A stretch of 64,000 bases of DNA from Oscillospiraceae bacterium (GTDB lineage Bacteria > Bacillota > Clostridia > Oscillospirales > Oscillospiraceae): the NCBI GenBank assembly GCA_902798545.1, contig CADBWQ010000008.1, positions 89,509-153,508 of the forward strand. Direction: 5' to 3'. Positions 56,094-64,000 of this stretch are shown here, one piece after another. The notes under the pieces were generated by a model. That model had not been told where the DNA came from and did not search any database. It worked only from the letters and a program-made list of their open reading frames with translations. The number at the start of each line of letters is the position of its first letter. Position 1 is the first letter of the stretch. The translations under genes were made by a program, and so were the position numbers.

Positions 56094-56127
56094 AAAACCG
56101 GGGACTCGATCTTGAGTCCCTGGTTTT
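56094..56127 (-). terminator. Attenuator terminator before the AGCS gene
   Basis: On the minus strand AAAACC-A-GGGACTC, a six-base loop and GAGTCCC-C-GGTTTTT form an intrinsic terminator, followed by ATTT. It lies between the leader-peptide stop and the symporter Shine-Dalgarno, so it must be read through for expression. Confidence 0.85.
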
Positions 56128-56147
56128 GTGCTTCTGTTCCTGTGATG

Positions 56148-56270
56148 TTATGAAACAGACCAACGCGTGAACTCGAAAAAAGGCGCGAAAAAACACATGT
56201 ACATGCGCTCAGACATGCACAGCATCTCGCAGCTCATTTTTTCGCAGAATTTCACGTTCATTTCACCCAT
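56148..56270 (-). CDS. Met/Cys-rich leader peptide of the AGCS gene
   Basis: A 40-codon ORF in the symporter leader. Its first 26 codons contain seven Met and four Cys (KMSCEMLCMSERMYMC is the core). The ORF starts about 23 bases after the expected transcription start and stops 20 bases before the terminator. Its last codons (TGG TCT GTT TCA) contain CUGUUUC, which can pair with GGAACAG at 56140-56134 in front of the terminator. A ribosome held at Met or Cys codons would leave that pairing free; one reaching the stop would cover it. The Shine-Dalgarno is weak (AATAGG); an alternative ATG at codon 4 is possible. Confidence 0.7.
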   Translation of the reverse strand: MGEMNVKFCEKMSCEMLCMSERMYMCFFAPFFEFTRWSVS

Positions 56271-56278
56271 TTAACCTA

Positions 56279-56307
56279 TTGACTTGATATGTTATTTTGT
56301 TTATACT
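56279..56307 (+). promoter_or_regulatory. Promoter of the sulfur-carrier operon
   Basis: TTGACT (56279-56284), a 17-base spacer and TATACT (56302-56307), with transcription expected near 56314. It overlaps the minus-strand promoter almost completely. Confidence 0.6.
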
Positions 56308-56328
56308 GCATTTGTTTTCCTTTGTCAA
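56300..56328 (-). promoter_or_regulatory. Promoter of the AGCS leader
   Basis: On the minus strand TTGACA, a 17-base spacer and TATAAA. The same hexamers and spacing are found before the metY leader. Its -10 shares bases with the -10 of the opposing promoter. Confidence 0.75.
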
Positions 56329-56353
56329 GGGGGAAAAGAAAGGATTTTAGACG

Positions 56354-56575
56354 ATGATGATTCAGGTTTCCGGAAAGAAAACAGAAGTTGAAAACGGAAT
56401 AACCGTCATGCAGTTGATGGAACAGCAGAAGGTGGAGACGCCCCAATATGTGACCGTTGCGGTCAACAACGCATTCCTTCCGATGGATTGCTACGAGTGC
56501 TTTTCGCTGAAGGATGGCGATGCGGTGGAGTTTTTGTACTTTATGGGAGGCGGTTGCGATGGCGCTGAGCAGTGA
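56354..56575 (+). CDS. ThiS/HcyS-like sulfur carrier protein with C-terminal tail
   Basis: A 73-residue ubiquitin-like carrier (MIQVSGKKTEVENGITVMQL, then VAVNNAFLPMDCYE). ThiS-type proteins end in Gly-Gly, where sulfur is held as a thiocarboxylate. Here six or seven residues follow (FMGGG then CDGAEQ), so a protease must trim it first, and a JAMM protease is encoded two genes on. This matches the HcyS-HcyF-HcyD set, and CysO with Mec+. The tail codons overlap the start of the next gene by 17 bases. Standard pipelines may call it ThiS; no other thiamine gene is nearby. Confidence 0.85.
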   Translation: MMIQVSGKKTEVENGITVMQLMEQQKVETPQYVTVAVNNAFLPMDCYECFSLKDGDAVEFLYFMGGGCDGAEQ

Positions 56576-57362
56576 ACAGCTGGAACGCTACTCCCGGCAT
56601 ATCATTCTGAAAGAAGTCGGGCTCAGAGGGCAGAAGAAGCTGCTGAACGCGAAGTTCCTCATCATTGGGGCAGGCGGGCTCGGATCGCCCGCCGCCATGT
56701 ATCTGGCCGCGGCCGGTGTGGGAACCATCGGCATCGCGGACGCGGATGAGGTGGATCTCTCCAATCTCCAGCGGCAGATCCTGCACGGCAACGCAGATGT
56801 AGGCAAGCCGAAGGTAGACTCCGCAAAGGAGACCATGGCGGCGCTGAATCCTGACGTGCAGGTGATCGCGCATCACTTGTTTGTCAACGCAGAGAATATC
56901 ATGGATCTGATTGAACCCTATGATTTCATCCTTGACGGGACGGACAATTTTGCGGCCAAATTTCTCATCAACGACGCCTGCGTGCTGGCGGGCAAGCCCT
57001 TCTGTCACGCAGGGATCATCCGCTTTCACGGCCAACTGATGACCTATGTGCCCGGAAAAGGCCCCTGCTATCGCTGTGTGTTCCGACAGCCGCCTCCGAA
57101 GGATGCAGTGCCCACCTGCCGCGAGGCGGGCGTAATCGGCGCTATGGCCGGCGTCATCGGTTGTATGCAGGCGCTGGAGGCCGTCAAATATATCGTCGGC
57201 GTGGGGGATCTGCTTATCGGACGGCTGCTGACCTTTGATGCGCTGGATATGGAGGCGCATGTCATTCAGTTGCCGGACAATCCTGACTGTCCGGTATGCG
57301 GTGCGCATCCGACCATTTTGCAGCCTTTCGACGAGGGCGTGGTGGAGTGTGATCTCAAATGA
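56559..57362 (+). CDS. ThiF/MoeB/HcyF-like E1 activating enzyme
   Basis: A 267-residue adenylyltransferase that activates the carrier's terminal glycine with ATP. The nucleotide motif is IIGAGGLGSPAAMYLAAAG, followed by DADEVDLSNLQRQILH and DGTDNFAAKFLIND. Two zinc-binding CxxC pairs are kept (CYRCVF and CPVCGA). The start at 56559 has GGAGG upstream; the longer frame begins inside the carrier gene. It overlaps the protease gene by four bases. Confidence 0.9.
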   Translation: MALSSEQLERYSRHIILKEVGLRGQKKLLNAKFLIIGAGGLGSPAAMYLAAAGVGTIGIADADEVDLSNLQRQILHGNADVGKPKVDSAKETMAALNPDVQVIAHHLFVNAENIMDLIEPYDFILDGTDNFAAKFLINDACVLAGKPFCHAGIIRFHGQLMTYVPGKGPCYRCVFRQPPPKDAVPTCREAGVIGAMAGVIGCMQALEAVKYIVGVGDLLIGRLLTFDALDMEAHVIQLPDNPDCPVCGAHPTILQPFDEGVVECDLK

Positions 57363-57769
57363 TCCATCTGAAAAAAGCGGACTATCTTCTGATGCTCTCA
57401 CATGCCCGAGCCTGTCTCCCGGAGGAGGCCTGCGGTCTCCTCGCCGGGCAAAGCCGGGGTGAAGAAGCCTGGGTGGAAAAGGTCTATTGTCTGGAAAATG
57501 CAGATCATTCTGCCTCCCATTTCACCATCGCGCCGGAAGAACAACTGAAGGCGATCCTGGATATGAGAGAGCGGAGACTGGAGCTGCTGGGCAACTGGCA
57601 CAGCCATCCGGAAACGCCCTGCCGACCCTCTGCGGAGGACATCCGTCTGGCGCTGGATCCGACAGCCAGTTATCTGATCCTGTCGCTGGAGGAAAACGAA
57701 CCTGTACTGCGGTCCTTTCAGATTCGGGATGGGCAGGCGAATCGGGAAGAATTAGATATTGAGGAGTAG
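57359..57769 (+). CDS. M67 (JAMM) metalloprotease, HcyD/Mec+-like
   Basis: A 136-residue JAB1/MPN-type zinc protease. EEACGLLAG provides the conserved Glu and HSHPETPCRPSAEDI matches the H-x-H...S-x-x-D zinc motif. Prokaryotic relatives remove residues after the Gly-Gly of sulfur carriers or release an amino acid from a carrier adduct. Its position after a carrier with a tail supports that role. Confidence 0.88.
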   Translation: MIHLKKADYLLMLSHARACLPEEACGLLAGQSRGEEAWVEKVYCLENADHSASHFTIAPEEQLKAILDMRERRLELLGNWHSHPETPCRPSAEDIRLALDPTASYLILSLEENEPVLRSFQIRDGQANREELDIEE

Positions 57770-57775
57770 AATTCC

Positions 57776-58744
57776 ATGGATGAAATCAAACATATCTCCG
57801 TTGAGGAGTTTTTGAAGCTGGAGCGGAACAGCCTGACACTGCTGGATCTGCGTGAGCCGGACCAGGTTCTGCTGGGGGCCGTGGAGGGCGCTGTCAACAT
57901 CCCCTTTTCCCGCGTCGGCAAGGAGCTGGAGAAGCTGCCAAAGGATAAGCCTGTCTATGTGTTTTGCCAGGAGGGCTCTTTGAGCACGGAGATCACGGAG
58001 CAGCTGCAGGATTGGGGCTATGACGCGACCAATCTGGACGGCGGCTGGCGAGCGTGGAAAAAGTGGCTGGAAGAGGCGGAGCCGATCACGCTGGATGCCA
58101 GGGGACTCAAATGCCCCGGCCCGATCGTAAAAACCGCGGACACGCTGAGAGAGATGGTGGGCGGTCAAAAGCTGAAGATCGAGGCGACCGAGGACGCGTT
58201 TGCCCCGGATATTTCGGTATGGTGCGAGCGGACCGGCAACAAGCTGCTCCGGCTGGAGGTCAGGCCCGAGGGCATCGAGGCGCTGGTCGAGAAAGCCGAG
58301 GCGCCTGTTCAAAATCCCGCTGCCGCACAGAACGACAAGACCTTTGTGGTTTTCTCCGGCGATCTGGATAAAACCATCGCCGCCTTCATTATGGCAAACG
58401 GTGCAGCGGCCATGGGGCGCAGGGTGACCATGTTTTTCACCTTCTGGGGGCTGAACATCCTGCGGCGGCCGGAAAAGGTTTCCGAGAAGCTGGGGCTGAG
58501 CCGCATGAACATGGGCGGCCTGGGTGCCAAAATGATCCGGGGCATTATGAAAGAGAAAGGCGTCAGTTCTCTTGAAGAACTGATCGACAGTGCCCGCGGG
58601 CACGGTGTGCGGCTGGTGGCTTGCCAGATGTCCATGGACATCATGGGGATCAGGAAAGAAGAGTTGATCGACGGCGTGGAGCTGGGCGGTGTTTCCACCT
58701 TCCTGGGCTCCGGTGAGCAGTCGGATATGAGTCTGTTTATTTGA
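57776..58744 (+). CDS. Rhodanese-TusA-DsrE triple fusion
   Basis: A 322-residue three-domain sulfur-relay protein. Residues 1-100 are a rhodanese with Cys64 in VFCQEGSLS. Residues 103-172 are a TusA domain with the CPxP motif (LDARGLKCPGPI, Cys113). Residues 187-322 are a DsrE-like domain with Cys283 in ACQMSMDIMG. All three persulfide cysteines are present, so sulfur could pass along one chain and on to the carrier or the PP-loop enzymes nearby. The relay direction is inferred. Confidence 0.88.
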   Translation: MDEIKHISVEEFLKLERNSLTLLDLREPDQVLLGAVEGAVNIPFSRVGKELEKLPKDKPVYVFCQEGSLSTEITEQLQDWGYDATNLDGGWRAWKKWLEEAEPITLDARGLKCPGPIVKTADTLREMVGGQKLKIEATEDAFAPDISVWCERTGNKLLRLEVRPEGIEALVEKAEAPVQNPAAAQNDKTFVVFSGDLDKTIAAFIMANGAAAMGRRVTMFFTFWGLNILRRPEKVSEKLGLSRMNMGGLGAKMIRGIMKEKGVSSLEELIDSARGHGVRLVACQMSMDIMGIRKEELIDGVELGGVSTFLGSGEQSDMSLFI

Positions 58745-58750
58745 AGGACA

Positions 58751-59452
58751 ATGAACGAAAAACGAAATCAATTAAAAGAATATCTGCTGTCTCAGGGCAG
58801 CATGGCTGTGGCCTTTTCCGGCGGCGTGGATTCCACTTTCCTTTTGAAGGTGGCCCACGACACGCTGGGCGACAAGTGCGTCGCCGTGACAGCCTCCTCC
58901 TGCTCTTTTCCGGAGCGGGAGCTGAAAGAAGCAAAAGCTTTCTGCGAGACAAACGGAATCCGCCATGTTGTGGTGCGCTCGGAAGAGTTGGAGATCGAGG
59001 GCTTTCGGCACAATCCGAAAAACCGCTGCTATTTCTGCAAGCACGAGTTGTTTGAAAAAATCTGGGACATTGCCCGTGAGCTTGGCCTGAATGCCGTGGC
59101 GGAGGGCTCCAACATAGATGACAACGGGGATTATCGCCCGGGCCTTGTCGCGGTCAGAGAGCTTGGCGTACTCAGCCCGCTGCGTCACGTCGGCCTAAAC
59201 AAGGCGGAGATCCGGGAGCTGTCCAGGGAGCTGGGTCTCTCCACCTGGGACAAGCAGAGCTTTGCCTGCCTGTCCTCCCGCTTTGTGTACGGGGAGACGA
59301 TCAATGAAGAGCGGCTTTCCATGGTGGATCGCGCGGAACAGCTGCTTCTGGATCTGGGTTTTTTCCGGGAGTACGGTTTTGCCTATGTGACCATGGATCT
59401 GACCGGCTATCGCACGGGAAGCATGAATGAGACGCTCGAGAAGACGGAATAA
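58751..59452 (+). CDS. LarE-like ATP-dependent sulfur transferase, shortened
   Basis: A 233-residue PP-loop enzyme. The ATP motif is AFSGGVDSTF. Three cysteines, C93 and C96 (NRCYFCK) and C173 (FACLSSRF), match the LarE subtype that carries a 4Fe-4S cluster instead of sacrificing one Cys. LarE proteins are usually about 270 residues. Here LLLDLGF joins directly to FREYGFAYVTMDL, so roughly 40 residues carrying the conserved HGD / ARIEV strands appear to be lost in frame. The usual lar partners (larB, larC) are absent, so the substrate is probably not the lactate racemase cofactor. Confidence 0.8.
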   Translation: MNEKRNQLKEYLLSQGSMAVAFSGGVDSTFLLKVAHDTLGDKCVAVTASSCSFPERELKEAKAFCETNGIRHVVVRSEELEIEGFRHNPKNRCYFCKHELFEKIWDIARELGLNAVAEGSNIDDNGDYRPGLVAVRELGVLSPLRHVGLNKAEIRELSRELGLSTWDKQSFACLSSRFVYGETINEERLSMVDRAEQLLLDLGFFREYGFAYVTMDLTGYRTGSMNETLEKTE

Positions 59453-59480
59453 AGGAAAGTAAAGGATATAAATCGGAGAT

Positions 59481-60248
59481 ATGCTGAATGAATTTTCCCG
59501 GACCCAGCTTTTGCTGGGGCCGGAAGCCATGGACAAGCTTGCGCACAGTCGGGTGGCTGTTTTCGGAATCGGCGGCGTGGGCGGCTATACGGTCGAGGCT
59601 TTGGCAAGAACGGGGATTGGCGCGCTAGATCTGATCGATGACGACAAGGTCTGCCTGACCAACATCAACCGGCAGATCCTCGCCACGCGAAAGACCGTGG
59701 GAAAATACAAGGTGGATGTGGCCGCCGAGCGGATCGGTGAAATCAATCCGCGCTGCGCGGTACGGACCTACAAGACCTTTTATCTGCCGGACACGGCGGA
59801 TACATTCGATTTCTCCCAATACGACTATGTGGTGGACGCCATCGACACGGTGAGCGGCAAAATACAGCTGGTGCTGGCGGCTCAGGCGGCCGGAACACCG
59901 ATCATCAGCTCTATGGGCGCGGGCAACAAGCTGGATGCATCCGCCTTTCGCGTGGCAGATATTACGCAGACCTCGGTCTGTCCGCTGGCGCGTGTCATGC
60001 GGCGGGAACTCAAGAAGCGCGGCATCCGACACCTGAAAGTCGTCTACTCCAAAGAAAAGCCGATCCGGCCGCTGGAGGATCTGAGCATCAGCTGCAGTGC
60101 CCACTGCATCTGCCCGCCGGGGACGAAGCGTCACTGCACCGACAGGAGAGATATTCCCGGCTCCGTGGCCTTCGTGCCGTCGGTCGTAGGACTGATCCTT
60201 GCGGGAGAAGTGGTAAAGGATTTGTGTAATGTGAAAGGACAGAGGTAG
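59481..60248 (+). CDS. TcdA-like ThiF-family enzyme (t6A dehydratase type)
   Basis: A 255-residue E1-like protein. VAVFGIGGVGGYTVEALARTG and DDDKVCLTNINRQILAT are the nucleotide and adenylation motifs. GSVAFVPSVVGLILAGEVV closes the family. TcdA cyclises t6A in tRNA and in E. coli works with the CsdA/CsdE sulfur system. Its place in a sulfur-relay operon fits either that role or a second carrier-activating role. Confidence 0.85.
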   Translation: MLNEFSRTQLLLGPEAMDKLAHSRVAVFGIGGVGGYTVEALARTGIGALDLIDDDKVCLTNINRQILATRKTVGKYKVDVAAERIGEINPRCAVRTYKTFYLPDTADTFDFSQYDYVVDAIDTVSGKIQLVLAAQAAGTPIISSMGAGNKLDASAFRVADITQTSVCPLARVMRRELKKRGIRHLKVVYSKEKPIRPLEDLSISCSAHCICPPGTKRHCTDRRDIPGSVAFVPSVVGLILAGEVVKDLCNVKGQR

Positions 60249-60255
60249 TCAAGCC

Positions 60256-61401
60256 GTGAGAGAAGTTTCCATATCCGAGCTGGAGCGCATGGAAGAAGGC
60301 AGTTTCCTTTTGATCGACACCAGAAGCGCGGACAATGTGCGGTATGGCATGATCCCCGGGGCGGTCCATATTCCGGAGACAGAGCTGATGGAGAACGCGG
60401 CGCGATATGCCCGGGAACTGCCTGACGGCAGGACGCTGATCGTTTACTGTCAGCGAGGCGTTCGTTCGATCGCTGTGTCTGAAGTGCTTGCCGATTGCGG
60501 CAGAGAATGCTTCAGTCTGGCAGGAGGATATCTCGTCTGGCTGAGAGCAAGCACAAATAAAGTCGAGGACAGGCAGGAGCGTCAGAAAAAGGCCGAAGAC
60601 AGCATTCGCGGGAAATTCCATAAGCAGCTCTTTTCTCCGTTTGCGAAAGCCTGCAAAGAATACCGGCTCATTGAAGACGGAGACCGTATCGCGGTCTGTA
60701 TCTCGGGCGGAAAAGACTCCATGCTCATGGCGAAGTTGTTTCAGGAGCTTCAAAGGCACCGGAAGATCTCCTTTGACCTGCTGTTTCTGGTGATGGATCC
60801 GGGCTATAACGGCGACAACCGGCGCCTGCTGGAGTACAACGCAAAGACGCTCGGGGTTCCGATCACTGTTTTTGAAAGCACAATTTTTGACGTGGTGGAT
60901 ACGGTGGAGAAAAACCCCTGCTATCTATGCGCGAGAATGCGCAGGGGGTATCTTTACAGCAAGGCGAAGGAACTCGGGTGCAACAAAATTGCGCTCGGTC
61001 ATCACTATGACGATGTCATTGAGACGATTCTGATGGGAATGCTGCACGGGGGACAGGTTCAAACCATGATGCCGAAACTGCACAGCACCAATTTTGAAGG
61101 TATGGAGCTGATCCGTCCGATGTATCTTATTCGGGAAGCGGACATCTGCCGCTGGCGGGACTGGAGCGAACTGCACTTTCTGCAGTGTGCCTGTCATTTT
61201 ACCGACACCTGCACCACCTGCCACGAGGACGGCACCACCGCCTCAAAACGCCTTGAGACGAAAAAGCTGATCGCAGCTCTGAAAGAGACAAATCCACAGA
61301 TCGAGGCCAATATTTTCAAGAGTGTTTCCAATGTGAATCTCAACACGGTGATCGCGTATAAGAAAGACGGCGTCCGGCACCATTTCCTGGAGGAGTATTA
61401 G
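60256..61401 (+). CDS. Rhodanese-TtcA fusion, tRNA thiolation type
   Basis: A 381-residue fusion. Residues 1-97 are a rhodanese with Cys65 in VYCQRGVRS. From about residue 115 a TtcA-like PP-loop enzyme follows, with CISGGKDSM at 148-156 and the cluster cysteines C222 and C225 in PCYLCARM. Instead of a single third Cys it has a cluster C311, C313, C319, C322 (CACHFTDTCTTC). The rhodanese probably supplies persulfide sulfur directly. Start codon is GTG with AGAGGT upstream. Confidence 0.85.
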   Translation: MREVSISELERMEEGSFLLIDTRSADNVRYGMIPGAVHIPETELMENAARYARELPDGRTLIVYCQRGVRSIAVSEVLADCGRECFSLAGGYLVWLRASTNKVEDRQERQKKAEDSIRGKFHKQLFSPFAKACKEYRLIEDGDRIAVCISGGKDSMLMAKLFQELQRHRKISFDLLFLVMDPGYNGDNRRLLEYNAKTLGVPITVFESTIFDVVDTVEKNPCYLCARMRRGYLYSKAKELGCNKIALGHHYDDVIETILMGMLHGGQVQTMMPKLHSTNFEGMELIRPMYLIREADICRWRDWSELHFLQCACHFTDTCTTCHEDGTTASKRLETKKLIAALKETNPQIEANIFKSVSNVNLNTVIAYKKDGVRHHFLEEY

Positions 61402-61426
61402 GGGAAAATCTTTTTTCTTTTTTCCG

Positions 61427-61455
61427 TTGACAAAGCGAGATGTTTGTGATATAAA
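61427..61455 (+). promoter_or_regulatory. metY leader promoter
   Basis: TTGACA (61427-61432), a 17-base spacer and TATAAA (61450-61455), the same elements as the AGCS leader promoter. Transcription should begin near 61462. Confidence 0.8.
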
Positions 61456-61499
61456 CATATTAATTCGATATGAAAAGTAGGATTAACGGAGGACTTGAA

Positions 61500-61580
61500 A
61501 TGCGTCAGGCGAGCTTCAACTGCATGATGTGTTGTGACATGCGCTGTGAGATGCGCATGCGCTTTGCCGTGCCTGTTTGA
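61500..61580 (+). CDS. Met/Cys-rich leader peptide of metY
   Basis: A 26-codon ORF with a strong GGAGG seven bases before its ATG. It holds six Met and four Cys; the core reads NCMMCCDMRCEMRMRF. The stop lies 24 bases before an intrinsic terminator. UUCUCC just after the stop (61582-61587) can pair with GGAGAG in the terminator's 5' arm (61607-61612). A ribosome finishing at the stop would mask UUCUCC and allow termination; one stalled on Cys or Met codons would leave it free to block the terminator. This is the logic of ribosome-mediated attenuation, inferred from sequence. Confidence 0.8.
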   Translation: MRQASFNCMMCCDMRCEMRMRFAVPV

Positions 61581-61604
61581 GTTCTCCTACTGCTTTGTCG
61601 ACGA

Positions 61605-61642
61605 CCGGAGAGCCCGATGGGCTCTCCGGATTTTTGTTTTTG
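61605..61642 (+). terminator. Attenuator terminator before metY
   Basis: A perfect 11-bp stem CCGGAGAGCCC-GAT-GGGCTCTCCGG followed by ATTTTTGTTTTT. It lies between the leader peptide and metY and must be bypassed for metY expression from the promoter at 61427. Confidence 0.93.
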
Positions 61643-61654
61643 AGGGATGAAACG

Positions 61655-61768
61655 ATGAAAGATCTGTTTGAGCTGTTGAACCGGCACAATTTCAGGAACG
61701 GACGAATGACGTCGGAACAAGGCCATAAGGTCATGGGACCGCATGAGTTCGGCTCCATTGACCGGTGA
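61655..61768 (+). CDS. Small ORF between attenuator and metY
   Basis: A 37-codon ORF (MKDLFELLNRHNFRNGRM, ending GPHEFGSIDR) with GAGGGATG upstream. It starts 13 bases after the terminator's T run. The composition looks protein-like and it is not Met/Cys-rich. I do not recognise it. It could be a small protein made with MetY or a chance frame. Confidence 0.4.
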   Translation: MKDLFELLNRHNFRNGRMTSEQGHKVMGPHEFGSIDR

Positions 61769-61784
61769 CTTTGTTCCTGCTCTC

Positions 61785-61817
61785 CCGATCAAACCTGCTC
61801 CGCTGGGGTTTGATCGG
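61785..61817 (+). repeat. Hairpin just before metY
   Basis: A perfect 11-bp inverted repeat CCGATCAAACC / GGTTTGATCGG with an 11-base loop, without a T tail. It sits 40 bases before the metY start and may stabilise the processed mRNA or add a control step. Confidence 0.6.
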
Positions 61818-61857
61818 ATCATAAAAGCGGAAATATCATGAAAAAGAGGTACATATC

Positions 61858-64000
<2,143 letters not shown>

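Noticed and set aside
56094-56300. Glycine riboswitch in the AGCS leader
   Set aside because: AGCS genes often carry one, but I could not find its conserved core; the leader is occupied by the Met/Cys-rich ORF.
56354-56575. Carrier protein as a thiamine ThiS or molybdopterin MoaD
   Set aside because: No thiazole or molybdopterin genes are nearby, the Gly-Gly is not terminal, and a processing protease plus MetY fit the homocysteine pathway better. A dual role is not excluded.
61462-61857. SAM riboswitch or Met T-box in the metY leader
   Set aside because: There is no T-box sequence of the GGTGGCACCGCG type and no recognisable S-box core; the leader is fully explained by a short ORF and a terminator.

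Overview
The window looks like a chromosome-origin region of a low-to-moderate GC, Gram-positive-type anaerobe of the class Clostridia (Firmicutes). The reasons are the parA-parB / dnaA-dnaN-S4-recF-remB-gyrB-gyrA gene order, parS sites and a T-box element. Several ferredoxins, FeoB, a CoA-transferase and an exported flavin reductase add to this. I cannot name genus or family from the sequence alone. No rRNA, tRNA or CRISPR array was seen.

Layout. 1-12.5 kb: parS, parA, parB, serS, mscL, dnaA, a candidate oriC, dnaN, an S4 protein, recF, remB, gyrB, gyrA. 12.5-19.6 kb: rnhA, mfd, an exported parvulin foldase and an M3 oligopeptidase. 19.7-24.3 kb: a Tat-exported FMN/FAD reductase divergent from a LysR regulator, then an EamA exporter and a histidine phosphatase. 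24.3-26.3 kb: a scarred stretch with a 5'-truncated sensor kinase, a stray C-terminal tail, a ferredoxin and two gene remnants. 26.3-31 kb: a DUF3990 protein, a CoA-transferase, a MATE exporter and an amidohydrolase. 31-39.5 kb: a complete peptide ABC importer followed by an M32 carboxypeptidase and a second amidohydrolase, which read as one peptide-scavenging unit. 39.6-42 kb: a FeoA-FeoB fusion. 42-46.8 kb: a Trp T-box and trpDCFBA, without trpEG. 46.8-53.4 kb: a Crp/Fnr regulator divergent from a ferredoxin, a GH31 glucosidase, and a glycerate kinase / hydroxypyruvate reductase pair. 53.7-54.7 kb: remnants of an MFS transporter and a LysR gene. 54.7-64 kb: a sulfur-amino-acid region.

The sulfur region is the most interesting part. 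A ubiquitin-like sulfur carrier with a C-terminal tail, its E1-like activator and a JAMM protease (the HcyS/HcyF/HcyD set known from protein-thiocarboxylate-dependent homocysteine synthesis) lie in one run. With them are a rhodanese-TusA-DsrE fusion, a shortened LarE-like sulfur transferase, a TcdA-like protein and a rhodanese-TtcA fusion. Just downstream comes MetY, the expected sulfur acceptor, and a second PLP trans-sulfuration enzyme.

Two transcription units at the edges of this cluster, the AGCS amino-acid symporter (minus strand) and metY (plus strand), each have the same leader plan: a consensus promoter, a short ORF packed with Met and Cys codons, a stop codon 20-24 nt before an intrinsic terminator, and then the structural gene. 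I read these as a pair of ribosome-mediated attenuators sensing charged tRNA-Cys and/or tRNA-Met. They share an M-x-C-E-M motif. A second notable point is that DnaA differs at two DNA-reading positions, while the dnaA-dnaN spacer carries repeated TTTTCGACA-type 9-mers instead of the usual TTATCCACA boxes.
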